From positions 116,071 through 180,070 of the forward strand of contig JALCRP010000004.1 of assembly GCA_022652735.1 (NCBI GenBank): a stretch of 64,000 nucleotides of DNA. The letters run 5' to 3'. Of the stretch, positions 24,346 to 33,054 are shown piece after piece. The notes below the pieces were generated by a model. It saw only the letters and a program-made list of their open reading frames with translations, did not search any database and had not been told where the DNA came from. The stretch is from Faecalibacterium sp. (GTDB lineage Bacteria > Bacillota > Clostridia > Oscillospirales > Ruminococcaceae). The first letter of the stretch is position 1. Every line of letters begins with the position of its first letter. The position numbers were made by a program, and so were the translations under genes.

Positions 24346-25143
24346 ATGGCGATTTTGGAAGTAACGGATCTGGAAAAGAATTTCGGCCGCACGGAAGTGC
24401 TGAAAGGCATTAGCTTCACGCTGGAAAAGGGCGAGGTCCTGTCGATCATCGGCTCCTCAGGCGGCGGCAAAACTACGCTGCTGCGCTGTCTGAATTTTCT
24501 TGAGACGCCGACAGGCGGCAAAATCTCCGTCAACGGCAAAGCTGTTTTTGATAGCAGTGATCCCATCACGCTGAGCGAAAAGCAGCTGCGCGCCAACCGT
24601 CTGCACTTCGGCCTTGTGTTCCAAAGCTTCAACTTGTTTCCGCAGTATAATGTGCTTGAAAATATCACGCTGGCGCGGAACCTTTTGTGCAAGGGCCGTG
24701 CAAAAGCCGCCGGCGAGGCATTTGATAAAGCTGCGATTTACGCCGCCAATGAAGAAAAGGCCAAAGCGCTGATCGCACAAGTCGGCCTTACCGACAAGCT
24801 GAAAAATTATCCGTGCGAGCTTTCGGGCGGGCAGTGCCAGCGTGTAGCCATTGCGCGCGCCTTGGCGCTTGAGCCGGATATTCTTTGTTTTGACGAGCCG
24901 ACCAGCGCACTTGACCCGGAGCTGACAGGTGAAGTTCTGAAGGTAATCAAGGGCCTAAAATCCTCGGATACGACGATGATTATCGTAACGCACGAGATGG
25001 AATTTGCGAAAAGCGTTTCCGATAAGGTGATCTTCATGGCGGACGGCGTTATTGCCGAGCAGGGTACGCCCGAGCAAGTGTTCGCGCACCCGCAAAACCC
25101 CAAAACGCAGGCATTTTTATCCCGCAGCCTCGAGCAAATTTAA
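24346..25143 (+). CDS. Polar amino-acid ABC transporter ATPase (GlnQ/HisP type)
   Basis: 265 residues. Walker [10 protein letters not shown] (around 34-42), Q-loop [16 protein letters not shown], signature [15 protein letters not shown], Walker [16 protein letters not shown], switch [13 protein letters not shown]. An insertion of about 20 residues ([21 protein letters not shown]) after the Q-loop region is longer than in E. coli GlnQ. ATG at 24346 has AAGGGG eight bases upstream; an in-frame GTG at 24337 overlaps the permease stop and is the alternative. Followed by tandem terminators. Confidence 0.93.
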   Translation: MAILEVTDLEKNFGRTEVLKGISFTLEKGEVLSIIGSSGGGKTTLLRCLNFLETPTGGKISVNGKAVFDSSDPITLSEKQLRANRLHFGLVFQSFNLFPQYNVLENITLARNLLCKGRAKAAGEAFDKAAIYAANEEKAKALIAQVGLTDKLKNYPCELSGGQCQRVAIARALALEPDILCFDEPTSALDPELTGEVLKVIKGLKSSDTTMIIVTHEMEFAKSVSDKVIFMADGVIAEQGTPEQVFAHPQNPKTQAFLSRSLEQI

Positions 25144-25200
25144 CCTTTTTGCCGGCTTTTTGGCTCGCTTCGCGGCGGCCATTGCGCCGGCCTAGCCATA

Positions 25201-25241
25201 AAAAACCGCCCGGCGTAAGTACATACGCCGGGCGGTTTTTT
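25201..25241. terminator. Terminator of the amino-acid ABC operon
   Basis: Stem ACCGCCCGGCGT / ACGCCGGGCGGT with A5 and T6 flanks. Confidence 0.9.
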
Positions 25242-25280
25242 CGTATCAAAGGGGTGCAGTACCTTTGATACGGCCTTTTT
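25242..25280 (+). terminator. Second, tandem terminator with perfect 11-bp inverted repeat
   Basis: CGTATCAAAGG / CCTTTGATACG with loop GGTGCAGTA, then GCC and T6 on the forward strand only. It begins one base after the first terminator's T tract. Confidence 0.6.
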
Positions 25281-25312
25281 TCAAAACTTTGTTTTTCTGA
25301 AATTCATCTATT

Positions 25313-25507
25313 TTAACCGGCCAAAAACAGAACCCTGCAAAGCAGCAGCCCGACAATGCCCGGCAGCCCGAGGGCCGCCGCCGTGGCAAGCGAGACCGTG
25401 TTGAGGCTTAAAGCGAACCCCAGCCACGGCCCCAGCAGCTGCAGCGCACCCAGCGCCGCCAGCCCGGCCGCAGCCGAAGCTGCCCAGCCCTTAAACATCT
25501 TCCACAT
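25313..25507 (-). CDS. bofA: Pro-sigma-K processing inhibitor BofA family protein
   Basis: 64 residues, two hydrophobic helices. The end LNTVSLATAAALGLPGIVGLLLCRVLFL matches the BofA signature (N-x-x-S-x-x-x-A-x-x-LGxPGVxxLLxL). In Bacillus BofA holds the SpoIVFB protease inactive in the outer forespore membrane until the engulfed forespore signals. The gene overlaps the DUF2508 gene by 17 bases; this DUF2508-bofA order is common in Clostridia. The first eight residues may not be translated, since an internal ATG at 25498 is possible. Confidence 0.85.
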   Translation of the reverse strand: MWKMFKGWAASAAAGLAALGALQLLGPWLGFALSLNTVSLATAAALGLPGIVGLLLCRVLFLAG

Positions 25508-25769
25508 TGGCGCGGAGGATGGTGCGCAGGCCTGTCTTTTTTGCGCGCTCCATCAGATAGCGGTAACGGCACCGCAAAGCTTGCCTTTCATAGATTCTCT
25601 GCTCCACAAGGTCTGGTTCCGTTTCCAAGTTGAACATCATCTCGTTATGGCGCATATCCGCGAGACATTCCCGAAGTTCTTCTTCCAGCCCGGGATGGTA
25701 TTTGTCCAGTTCCGGGTCGTGGTCGGGCTTTGTCTGTGGCAGATTTCTGCGTTTTACGGCAGTCAGCAT
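25491..25769 (-). CDS. DUF2508 (YaaL-like) protein
   Basis: 92 residues from the ATG at 25769, which has GAGGA six bases upstream. Charged helical protein: LEEELRECLADMRHNEMMFNLETEPDLVEQRIYERQALRCRYRYLMERAK. The pattern of a helix around FNxxxDPxLVEQxIYExxAxxxRYxxLL is that of DUF2508/YaaL, the gene that accompanies bofA in Bacillus (recR-yaaL-bofA). No biochemical role known. Probable -10 TATACT at 25803-25808 on the reverse strand. Confidence 0.8.
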   Translation of the reverse strand: MLTAVKRRNLPQTKPDHDPELDKYHPGLEEELRECLADMRHNEMMFNLETEPDLVEQRIYERQALRCRYRYLMERAKKTGLRTILRANVEDV

Positions 25770-26003
25770 GGGTTTCCTCACTCCTTTGGTTTCGTGCTAA
25801 CAGTATAGTGGCCAAAGCGGAAAAAAATCCCATATTCTTGTCAGTGAAAGCGCAGAATCGTTCGTGCCAAATCCGCATAAAGCGCAAAAAACAGCTGTTT
25901 GCCCCCAAAAGCAGAAAAAGAACGGCGCAGCCCGAGGCCTGTTCCGGCCACTTTGTGCGTCGCTCTTTGTTTTTTGGGTTTATTTTGCTGTAAGATGCGT
26001 AGT

Positions 26004-28112
26004 TCAGGCGTTTGCCGCCTCAAAATCAATGCGGCCGAGGTTTACGTCGGCGCGCACGATGGTAATCATCATCGTATCGCCAAGGCTCCAGCTCTTGCCG
26101 GCGGTGGGGTCAGTCAGGCGAATCCCTTCCGTAAGCAAGGTGCCGTGCGGCGTCAGGCTGGCGGCCGGCACAAAGCCTTCTACGGTATTATCCAGCTCCA
26201 CAAATACGCCGCGCTGCGTCACGCCCGAGATTGTGCCCTGCAGGTGCTGGCCAATATGGTTGCGGGCATATTCGGCCTTATAGCAATCCTCAGCGCTGCG
26301 TTCGATCTGCATGGCGACAATTTCGCGCTCACTCGCCTGCTTGCTGGCATCGGCCGCAAAGCCGGCATAGCGCTCGGCCAGCTCTGCCTTGCCTACACCG
26401 TTTACCATATCCGTCAAAATGCGATGGATAGAAAGGTCGGGATAGCGGCGGATCGGGCTGGTAAAGTGCGCATAGTCGCTCAAAACAAGGCCGTAATGCC
26501 CCTTAGGCTTTTCCTCGTAGTGCGCTTTCATCATGCAGCGCAGCAGGCCCGTATGGATGATCTTTTCATACGGCGTCCCGCGCGCGGCGTCCAAAATCGC
26601 AGAAAGCTCCTTCTGCGTTGGCACTTCGGCCGCAAAATGGTCGTTTATGCTGCACGATTGCAGCAGCTTATGCAAACGTTCGAGCTTTTCGCCGTTCGGC
26701 TCCTCATGCACACGGTATACAAAGGGTACCTCACGGGTACGCGCAAAGTGGGCAGCGCACTGGTTAGCCAGCAGCATGAACTCCTCGACCATCGCTTCGC
26801 TTTCGCCCTGTGTGCGCTTTTTCACATCGACGCAGTGGCCGTCCTCATCCAGAATCAGCTTGCACTCGCCGCTTTCGATCTCCATACAGCCGCGCTCCTT
26901 GCGCAGGCCCTTGCGCAGGCCGTACAGCTTGCGCATCGCCGGGAACTGGCTCGAAACCTCGGCATACTTGTAGGCAACTTCTTTTTCGGCCGTACCGGCC
27001 AGTATATCGTTGATCTCGCTGTAAACGCCCTTTACGCGGCTGCAGATCACGCTTTTGACAAAGCGGTAATCTGTCAGCTCGCCGTGCTTGTCCAACTTCA
27101 TCAGGCACGAAAATGCAAGGCGCAGCTCCTTTTCGTTCAGGCTGCAAACACCGTTTGACAGCTGCTTCGGAAGCATAGGCACTACCTGATCGGCATAATA
27201 AACGCTTGTGCCGCGGCGGAAAGCCTCTTCGTCCAGCTTGCTGCCGGGCTTGACATAGTGGCTCACGTCCGCAATATGGACGCCCAGCTCAAAGCCGTCG
27301 CCCGTTTCCAGCACACTCACGGCGTCGTCAATGTCTTTGGTTTCGGCGCTGTCGATTGTAAAGATCGGCATCGTGCGCAGATCCATCCGGCCCACGGTAT
27401 CCCCGGCCTTTACTTCCACGTTTTCAAGCTTCTTGGCTTCCGCCTTTACTTCATCCGGGAAATGGCGCGAAACGTCCTGCGCATACAAAAGCGCCTTGGC
27501 GCACTGCTTGGCCTCGTCCGCGCTGCCAAAGCGCATCGCCACACCAACCTGATGCTCATCATGGCGGCGGCCACGGCTTAAAATCTCGACGGCGATCTTA
27601 TCGCCGTCATGGGCGCCGCCGTCACAGTCCTTTGCGATCTGCATCGACATCGCGGTGCAGGCATCCGGCACAAACACAAGCCGGCCGTCAATGCGGCGGG
27701 CCGTGCCCACAAAATCATTATGCTGTTCGGTGATGGCGATCACTTCGCCCTCATCGCTGCCGGGCACACGGGGCTGGGCGAACTTTTCTACCAGCACCTT
27801 ATCGCCGGGCATTGCGCCCATCAGGCAGCGCCCCGGGATAAACAAATCGCCCGTTTCGTCATCGCGTTTTGCAAAGCCGAAGTTTTTGCCCAGCTTCACG
27901 ATCGCGCAGGGAATCAGTTTTTCGGCGCGGCCGCTGCGCACCGTGAAGAACACGCCCTCGCGCTGGCAGATCACGCCGTCATGCACCAGCTCGTCCACGG
28001 CTTCCATCACCTTACGGCTGCCGGCTTTATCGCGGCTCAGCCGCCGTTTCAGATCCCGCACCGTACAAGGGTGAAATTCAATCTCATGTTCCACTTTTTC
28101 GCGCATCGACAT
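26004..28112 (-). CDS. rnr: Ribonuclease R
   Basis: 702 residues, normal for RNase R. N-terminal winged helix and cold-shock domains (KNFGFAKRDDETGDLFIPG), then the RNB catalytic core with the metal-binding stretch IDSAETKDIDDAVSV near residue 255, VHIADVSHYVKPGSKLDEEAFRRG, and HYGLVLSDYAHFTSPIRRYPDL, then a C-terminal S1 domain (GTISGVTQRGVFVELDNTVEGF). It degrades structured RNA 3' to 5' and matures tmRNA and rRNA. The 5' leader carries a 9-bp hairpin. Close to secG, as in many Firmicutes (secG-rnr-smpB), although smpB is not here. Confidence 0.95.
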   Translation of the reverse strand: MSMREKVEHEIEFHPCTVRDLKRRLSRDKAGSRKVMEAVDELVHDGVICQREGVFFTVRSGRAEKLIPCAIVKLGKNFGFAKRDDETGDLFIPGRCLMGAMPGDKVLVEKFAQPRVPGSDEGEVIAITEQHNDFVGTARRIDGRLVFVPDACTAMSMQIAKDCDGGAHDGDKIAVEILSRGRRHDEHQVGVAMRFGSADEAKQCAKALLYAQDVSRHFPDEVKAEAKKLENVEVKAGDTVGRMDLRTMPIFTIDSAETKDIDDAVSVLETGDGFELGVHIADVSHYVKPGSKLDEEAFRRGTSVYYADQVVPMLPKQLSNGVCSLNEKELRLAFSCLMKLDKHGELTDYRFVKSVICSRVKGVYSEINDILAGTAEKEVAYKYAEVSSQFPAMRKLYGLRKGLRKERGCMEIESGECKLILDEDGHCVDVKKRTQGESEAMVEEFMLLANQCAAHFARTREVPFVYRVHEEPNGEKLERLHKLLQSCSINDHFAAEVPTQKELSAILDAARGTPYEKIIHTGLLRCMMKAHYEEKPKGHYGLVLSDYAHFTSPIRRYPDLSIHRILTDMVNGVGKAELAERYAGFAADASKQASEREIVAMQIERSAEDCYKAEYARNHIGQHLQGTISGVTQRGVFVELDNTVEGFVPAASLTPHGTLLTEGIRLTDPTAGKSWSLGDTMMITIVRADVNLGRIDFEAANA

Positions 28113-28135
28113 ATTTTTCTTTCCTCTCTTCCCCT

Positions 28136-28160
28136 ATCATTCCCTCCGTCGGGGAATGAT
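28136..28160 (-). promoter_or_regulatory. Hairpin in the rnr 5' leader
   Basis: Inverted repeat ATCATTCCC / GGGAATGAT with a 7-base loop, 24 bases upstream of the rnr start and outside its ribosome site (GAGAGGAAAG). Not followed by T residues. It could be a target for autoregulation; no proof. Confidence 0.4.
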
Positions 28161-28251
28161 ATGCAACCCATGCGGCAACCAAAGCCAATCGGCCGAAAAA
28201 CGGCCCGGAAAATATAGGGCTTCGCCGCGCGCATTCCCTATCGCCAAACAC

Positions 28252-28283
28252 AAAAACAGCCCCGCTTGAAACCGCGGGGCTGC
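28252..28283 (-). terminator. Terminator between secG and rnr
   Basis: Stem CAGCCCCGC / GCGGGGCTG followed on the reverse strand by TTTTTG. It attenuates or ends the secG transcript. Confidence 0.85.
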
Positions 28284-28293
28284 CGAACGCAAA

Positions 28294-28542
28294 TCAGGCC
28301 AAACGGCTGGAGACAGTGCAGGCAATGATTGCAACCACAAACAAAACAACGCCCGCAATCATGGTAAAACGGGCCAACATGCGGTCGGCATGCGTAACGC
28401 GGCCCTCGCCCATCATGCTGTTGTCGCCCATGATGGCACTGGAAAGGCCCTGCCCCTTTGTGTGCTGGCACAGCGTCAGGAAAACCAGTGCCACAGAAAC
28501 CACCAGCAGAATCACGCCCATAACGATTTCATACGTTTTCAT
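28294..28542 (-). CDS. secG: Preprotein translocase subunit SecG
   Basis: 82 residues, two membrane helices. First helix IVMGVILLVVSVALVFLTLCQ, then the conserved cytoplasmic loop HTKGQGLSSAIMGD and a second helix (MIAGVVLFVVAIIACTV). It assists SecYE in protein export. Start at 28542 (MKTYEIV) chosen because AAGGAG precedes it; two upstream codons are possible. The family's GG loop is replaced by GD/GEGRV, a mild deviation. Confidence 0.9.
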   Translation of the reverse strand: MKTYEIVMGVILLVVSVALVFLTLCQHTKGQGLSSAIMGDNSMMGEGRVTHADRMLARFTMIAGVVLFVVAIIACTVSSRLA

Positions 28543-28624
28543 AATCAAAAAGCTCCTTCAAGCAAAATCACAAAGCATACAAGAGAATCTTACCACATTT
28601 CCCCTGTAAACGCAAGGTTCCGTA

Positions 28625-29416
28625 TCAGAATTCCAGAATCGGGCTAACCTCGCTGCGGCGCTGTGCCTGCACAACACATTCCGGCCCCGGCACAACATCT
28701 GCCGCTGTCAGCATATTGAACACTGTGCGCAGCGCCAGCTCGGGGGTGTTGTTTTCCTGCGAAAGGTGGCACAGCGCAAACTTGTTGCAGCCCCCCTGAA
28801 TCAGTTCGAGAAGCTTTGCGCTGCACTCGTCGTTGGAAAGATGGCCGCGTGTGCTTTCGATGCGCGTGCGCAAATAATACGGATACGGCCCGGTGCGCAG
28901 CATGTGCAGGTCGTAGTTGCTTTCCAGCGCAACCAGCCCGCAGCCGGCCAGCGCCGCATGTACCGCAGGCGTCAAAACCCCAAGGTCTGTTGCGATCGCC
29001 ATCACGCGCCCATCCGGCGTATGCACCCGGTAGCCGACGCAGGGCACGTCATGGCTTGTGGGGAACATCTCGACCCCGAACGCGCCCACTTCTTCGGTGC
29101 GCGCGCCGCCCAGGGCACAGGCGTCCGTCTGCTCGGGCAGGATGCGGTTTTGCAGCAGCATATCCAGCGTATCCGCCGCGCCGTATACCGGCAGGCTGTA
29201 CTTATGTAAAAAGACGGTCAGCCCTTTTACGTGGTCGCTGTGCTCATGCGTTACAAGGATTCCGTCACAATCGCCCACGGCAAGGCCAAGCTCTTTGAGG
29301 CCCGCCAGCGTTGTACGGCAGCTTTTGCCCATATCCACAAGCAGATACCGCTTGCCGCAGCGGATAACGCTGCAGTTGCCCGAGGAGCCGGAATAAAGAG
29401 AAGTAAATTCGGCCAT
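28625..29416 (-). CDS. MBL-fold hydrolase, WalJ/YycJ-like
   Basis: 263 residues. N-terminus SLYSGSSGNCSVIRCGKRYLLVDMG and metal motif THEHSDHVKGL are typical of the YycJ/WalJ and YycI-associated exonuclease-like branch of the metallo-beta-lactamase fold, with GHLSND and HLSQENNTPE further on. It binds two metal ions; in Bacillus the homologue sits beside walKR and affects DNA repair/replication coordination. Here it follows murA rather than walKR. Start 29416 has GGAGG upstream; the longer reading frame begins inside the murA terminator. Confidence 0.87.
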   Translation of the reverse strand: MAEFTSLYSGSSGNCSVIRCGKRYLLVDMGKSCRTTLAGLKELGLAVGDCDGILVTHEHSDHVKGLTVFLHKYSLPVYGAADTLDMLLQNRILPEQTDACALGGARTEEVGAFGVEMFPTSHDVPCVGYRVHTPDGRVMAIATDLGVLTPAVHAALAGCGLVALESNYDLHMLRTGPYPYYLRTRIESTRGHLSNDECSAKLLELIQGGCNKFALCHLSQENNTPELALRTVFNMLTAADVVPGPECVVQAQRRSEVSPILEF

Positions 29417-29432
29417 GCCGGAGCCTCCGATC

Positions 29433-29465
29433 AAAACAGCCGCATCGAAAGGATGCGGCTGCAAA
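29433..29465 (-). terminator. Terminator of murA
   Basis: Perfect 10-bp stem CAGCCGCATC / GATGCGGCTG, loop of five, with TTTTG after it on the reverse strand. Confidence 0.75.
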
Positions 29466-29473
29466 ATATGCTA

Positions 29474-30757
29474 TTACAATGCCTGGCTTAAGGCGGCGGG
29501 GTTTCTTTCCACACGGCGAATATCGGCGCCCAGCGCCTCAAGCTTTTCGACGATGCGTTCATAGCCGCGCTCGATGTGGCTGATTTCGTCGATCTCACTT
29601 GTGCCGTTCGCCATCAGCGCCGCAACCACAAGCGCTGCGCCGGCGCGCAAATCGCTTGCGCGCAGAGGCGCCGGCATGAGCTCCGGCACGCCCTCAATCA
29701 CAGCAACCTGCCCGTCCACCTGAATGTTCGCGCCCATCTTCGTGAGTTCGTCCACATAGCGGAAACGGTTATCCCAGATGCCTTCCGTCACGGTGCTGGT
29801 GCCGTCCGCCACACTAAGCATCACGCTCATCAGCGGCTGCATGTCCGTAGGAAAGCCGGGGTGCGGCATGGTGTTGATTTTGATGGGGCGAATTTCCCCT
29901 GTGCGGGATACACGCACTGCATCGTCAAGCTCCTGCACTTCGGCGCCGGCCATCACAAGCTTTGCCGTGATCGGCTCCAAATGCTTTGGGATCACATTTT
30001 TAATCAGCACGTCCCCGCCCGTCGCGGCGGCGGCCACCATATAGCTGCCGGCCTCGATCTGGTCCGGAATAATGCTGTACGTGCAGCCATGCATCCGCTG
30101 TACGCCGCGCACTTTGATGACATCCGTGCCCGCGCCGCGTACATCCGCGCCGCACATATTCAAAAAGTTTGCCAGATCGACAACATGCGGCTCTTTGGCG
30201 CAGTTTTCGAGCACAGTCTGCCCCTGCGCCATCACAGCGGAAAGCATGCCGTTGATCGTTGCGCCGACGCTGACTTTATCAAAAAACACATGTGCGCCCG
30301 TCAGCTCTTTGCCGCGCACACTAATCATGCCATAATCCACGCTGTCTGCAGCGCCCAGCGCGCTGAACGCCTTGAGGTGCTGATCGATCGGGCGCGGGCC
30401 GAGATTGCAGCCGCCCGGCATCGCCACCTGTGCCCGGCCGAAACGGCTGAGCAGCGCGCCCAGGAAATAATAGCTGGCGCGCATCTGGCGGGACAGATCG
30501 TCCGGCACTTCCGTGCCGGTCATAAAAGTCGTATCAATCTCATACGTGTTGCGGTTCAGCAGGCGAATCTGCGCGCCGAGCGCCTGCAGGATATGCAGGC
30601 TGACATCCACATCGCTGATTGCCGGAAGATTCTCGACGACACATTTGCCCGCCGCCAAAATTGTGGCCGGCAGAATGGCCACAGCGGCGTTTTTCGCGCC
30701 GGAGATCTCTACTTCGCCCTTCAGCGGTACCCCGCCGTTGATAACAAACTTTTCCAA
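29474..30757 (-). CDS. murA: UDP-N-acetylglucosamine 1-carboxyvinyltransferase
   Basis: 427 residues, two-domain inside-out barrel. GEVEISGAKNAAVAILPA near the N-terminus binds UDP-GlcNAc; the catalytic Cys is residue 117 in MPGGCNLGPRPIDQH, so the enzyme should be fosfomycin-sensitive. C-terminal DLRAGAALVVAAL is conserved. It transfers enolpyruvate from PEP to UDP-GlcNAc, the first step of peptidoglycan synthesis. Firmicutes often have two paralogues; which one this is cannot be told. Promoter at 30851-30879, terminator at 29433. Confidence 0.95.
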   Translation of the reverse strand: MEKFVINGGVPLKGEVEISGAKNAAVAILPATILAAGKCVVENLPAISDVDVSLHILQALGAQIRLLNRNTYEIDTTFMTGTEVPDDLSRQMRASYYFLGALLSRFGRAQVAMPGGCNLGPRPIDQHLKAFSALGAADSVDYGMISVRGKELTGAHVFFDKVSVGATINGMLSAVMAQGQTVLENCAKEPHVVDLANFLNMCGADVRGAGTDVIKVRGVQRMHGCTYSIIPDQIEAGSYMVAAAATGGDVLIKNVIPKHLEPITAKLVMAGAEVQELDDAVRVSRTGEIRPIKINTMPHPGFPTDMQPLMSVMLSVADGTSTVTEGIWDNRFRYVDELTKMGANIQVDGQVAVIEGVPELMPAPLRASDLRAGAALVVAALMANGTSEIDEISHIERGYERIVEKLEALGADIRRVERNPAALSQAL

Positions 30758-30850
30758 ACCAACTACTCCTTACAGGTTCTCTCAGAGCCAAAAAGAAGAA
30801 TCCGCGGCGGCCTATATGCTTCGTGTTCACATTTCCGCCACAACTCTTAT

Positions 30851-30879
30851 ATTATACACGAGGCAGCGAAAAAAGCAAA
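30851..30879 (-). promoter_or_regulatory. Sigma-A promoter of murA
   Basis: Reverse strand TTTGCT, 17 bases, TATAAT, about 95 bases before the murA start. A forward TATAAT lies nearby at 30881-30886 but has no good -35. Confidence 0.7.
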
Positions 30880-30969
30880 GTATAATCCTCTTTTTTCCGT
30901 TTTGCCCAGATTGCAGCACGGGCCTTCCCCGGAATCTGGCACAATTCTGAATCTTAAGGGGTTTTCACC

Positions 30970-31044
30970 ATGCCTTTTGCGTTTATTGTGGGCCACATCC
31001 TTAGCTTGCATCCATTTTGCGCAGAGATACCTTTTTTCGCGTAG
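30970..31044 (+). CDS. Possible 24-residue peptide upstream of the radical SAM gene
   Basis: ATG at 30970 is preceded by AAGGGG at eight bases. It encodes a hydrophobic peptide starting MPFAFIVGHILSLHPFC and ending before TAG at 31042. A hairpin with CCAGATT/AATCTGG arms (30906-30939) lies upstream and a CCTGCC/GGCAGG hairpin (31051-31069) downstream. No homology can be judged. It could equally be chance; the rest of 30758-31138 holds only promoters. Confidence 0.2.
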   Translation: MPFAFIVGHILSLHPFCAEIPFFA

Positions 31045-31073
31045 AACACTCCTGCCATTTTTCGGCAGGAACC

Positions 31074-31103
31074 TTTACCTTTCGTCCGCAATCGTGCTAT
31101 AAT
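31074..31103 (+). promoter_or_regulatory. Likely promoter of the radical SAM gene
   Basis: Forward TTTACC, 18 bases, TATAAT, 35 bases before the start codon. The -10 is perfect, the -35 is weak. Confidence 0.5.
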
Positions 31104-31138
31104 GCGGCTGCTATTTTGCTTTTCGGGAGGATTATGCC

Positions 31139-32050
31139 ATGTCGAATGTGATCGTGCCCCGTGCCTGTACGCTGTGCCCGCGCCGCTGCGGCGCAAACCG
31201 CGCCGCAGGGCAGGCCGGCTTCTGCGGCGCCGCAGGCAGCCTGAAAGCCGCGCGCGCCGCCCTGCATTTTTGGGAAGAGCCGTGCATTTCCGGCAAAGAG
31301 GGCAGCGGCACGGTGTTTTTTTCCGGCTGCACTCTGAAATGCTGCTATTGCCAGAACTATCCCATCAGCGCGGATTGCTTTGGCAAAGAGCTTTCCGTCT
31401 CGCGCTTGGCGGAGATTTTTCTCGATTTACAACGGCAGGGCGCAAACAACATCAATCTTGTCACGCCCGGCCAGTGGCAGCCGTGGATTACCGCCGCTTT
31501 GGACGAAGCGCGCGCCGGCGGCCTGCATCTGCCGATTGTGGGCAATACCGGCGGCTACGAAACCGAAGAGAGTATTGCCGCGTGGCAAGGCTATATCGAT
31601 ATTTGGCTGGCCGATTGGAAATATATTTCGCCGGCCCTCTCGCAGGAGCTTTCGGCTGCGCCCGATTATGCGGCCGTCACCGAAAAAGCGATCCGTGCCA
31701 TGCTCCGGCAGGTGGGCCGGCCCGTGTATGATGCCCGTGGCATCTTGCAGCGCGGCGTAATCGTGCGGCATTTGGCGCTGCCCGGCCATACCGAGGATAG
31801 CTTTGCCGTGCTGGATAAGCTGGCCGCGCTGGAAAAGGAATTTCCGGGCGGCTTTATTCCAAGCCTGATGAGCCAATATACGCCTTTTTACCGGGCGGCC
31901 GAGCATGGGCTGGGCCGCCGCATCACAAGATATGAGTACCGCAAGGTAATCGATCACGCTATCAGCCTTGGCCTTGTACACGGTTATATGCAGGAAAAAA
32001 GCAGTGCGCGGGAAGAGTATACGCCGAGTTTTGATCTCACCGGGCTGTAA
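31139..32050 (+). CDS. Radical SAM protein related to PFL-activating enzymes
   Basis: 303 residues. The radical SAM cluster motif is CTLKCCYC (C-x3-C-x2-C) near residue 64 in GTVFFSGCTLKCCYCQNYPIS. An N-terminal cysteine group (ACTLCPRRCGANRA, then GFCG) could hold another metal centre. INLVTPGQW and PIVGNTGGYE belong to the PflA-like/COG1313 group. Target unknown; the neighbouring genes do not include a glycyl-radical enzyme. Start supported by GGGAGG upstream. Stand-alone gene with own promoter. Confidence 0.87.
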   Translation: MSNVIVPRACTLCPRRCGANRAAGQAGFCGAAGSLKAARAALHFWEEPCISGKEGSGTVFFSGCTLKCCYCQNYPISADCFGKELSVSRLAEIFLDLQRQGANNINLVTPGQWQPWITAALDEARAGGLHLPIVGNTGGYETEESIAAWQGYIDIWLADWKYISPALSQELSAAPDYAAVTEKAIRAMLRQVGRPVYDARGILQRGVIVRHLALPGHTEDSFAVLDKLAALEKEFPGGFIPSLMSQYTPFYRAAEHGLGRRITRYEYRKVIDHAISLGLVHGYMQEKSSAREEYTPSFDLTGL

Positions 32051-32123
32051 TTTTGTCGGTTTGTGTCATATTTTCCCCTCTTGCCTCGTAGAATAGAGAG
32101 AAGCTTATGACCGTGCAAAGAGG

Positions 32124-32957
32124 ATGGAACGAACCGTGTTGAGAAGAAATTGGAATCGGCGCAGGCGAAACCGCAGGCTGCTGCGTACCGGGATTTTAGT
32201 CACACTTGTCTGCGTCATGGTGCTGTTCGGCTGGGGTATCGGTTATCTGGCCCGCGAGCTGCAGAACAGTATGGGAAAAGGCGTATATACCGTTGCGGTA
32301 GATGCCGGCCACGGCGGAAGCGATACGGGTGCCGTCGGCGTTTTGCAGGAAAGCGATATGACCGCCGAGACGGCCGAGTTGCTGACGCAGCTGCTGGCAG
32401 CCGACCCTCATTTTCGTCCGGTGGCCACGCGCACAGATTATACCGCCACCGCCACGCCTGCCGAGCGCAGCACGGCCGCCAACCGTGCCCACCCGGATCT
32501 GTTGCTTTCCATCCACGGCAATTCCAACGGGAACTCGGCCGACACGGCGGGGTTTGAATGTTATCCTGTCACGCCCGGCCGGCGCGAGCACGACGACAGT
32601 ATGCGCTTTGCCGCGCTGCTCGTCGGCCGCATGCAGGAGGCCGGCGCCGCGATTCGCGGCACAAACGGCATCCGCTACGCCTACTATGGCGAAAACGACC
32701 AGAAAACGATTGTAGACAGCGCCGATGATACGAAGCGCAGCGAAACAACTTTTACGATTTTGGAGCGCAGCCGCTGCCCGGCCGTGCTGGCCGAACAGTG
32801 CTTTGTAACCAGCGCCGCGGATGTAGACGCTTTCGGCGATGACGACGGCTGTGCCCGTGCCGCTGAGTGCTATTATCTTGCGATTTGCGATTATTTCGGT
32901 GTTACGCCGCACGAAGCTGATAGTACCGCGGCATCTGCCGCCTCGGCCGCCCAGTAG
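32124..32957 (+). CDS. N-acetylmuramoyl-L-alanine amidase (Amidase_3)
   Basis: 277 residues: Arg-rich cytoplasmic N-terminus (RRNWNRRRRNRRLLR), one signal-anchor helix (TGILVTLVCVMVLFGWGIGYLA), then the zinc amidase domain. Ligands: His in VDAGHGGSDTGAVG, Glu in LQESDMTAETAELL, His in LLSIHGNSNGNSA, and the late Glu in AVLAEQCFVTSAADV. Size and anchor resemble CwlD, which makes spore-cortex muramic lactam, but this is not certain. The ATG at 32124 abuts AGAGG; GTG at 32136 fits the ribosome site better and may be the true start. Confidence 0.85.
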   Translation: MERTVLRRNWNRRRRNRRLLRTGILVTLVCVMVLFGWGIGYLARELQNSMGKGVYTVAVDAGHGGSDTGAVGVLQESDMTAETAELLTQLLAADPHFRPVATRTDYTATATPAERSTAANRAHPDLLLSIHGNSNGNSADTAGFECYPVTPGRREHDDSMRFAALLVGRMQEAGAAIRGTNGIRYAYYGENDQKTIVDSADDTKRSETTFTILERSRCPAVLAEQCFVTSAADVDAFGDDDGCARAAECYYLAICDYFGVTPHEADSTAASAASAAQ

Positions 32958-32981
32958 CCGCCATTTCCGGCAAAAGGCAAC

Positions 32982-33030
32982 AAAAATGACGTTCTTCGGC
33001 CACTATGCTGGCACAAAGAACGTCATTTTT
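32982..33030. terminator. Bidirectional terminator
   Basis: Stem AAAAATGACGTTCTT / AAGAACGTCATTTTT, 10-12 GC/AT pairs, between convergent genes. Confidence 0.9.
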
Positions 33031-33054
33031 CTATTTCAGGCGTATAGGCTGCTT

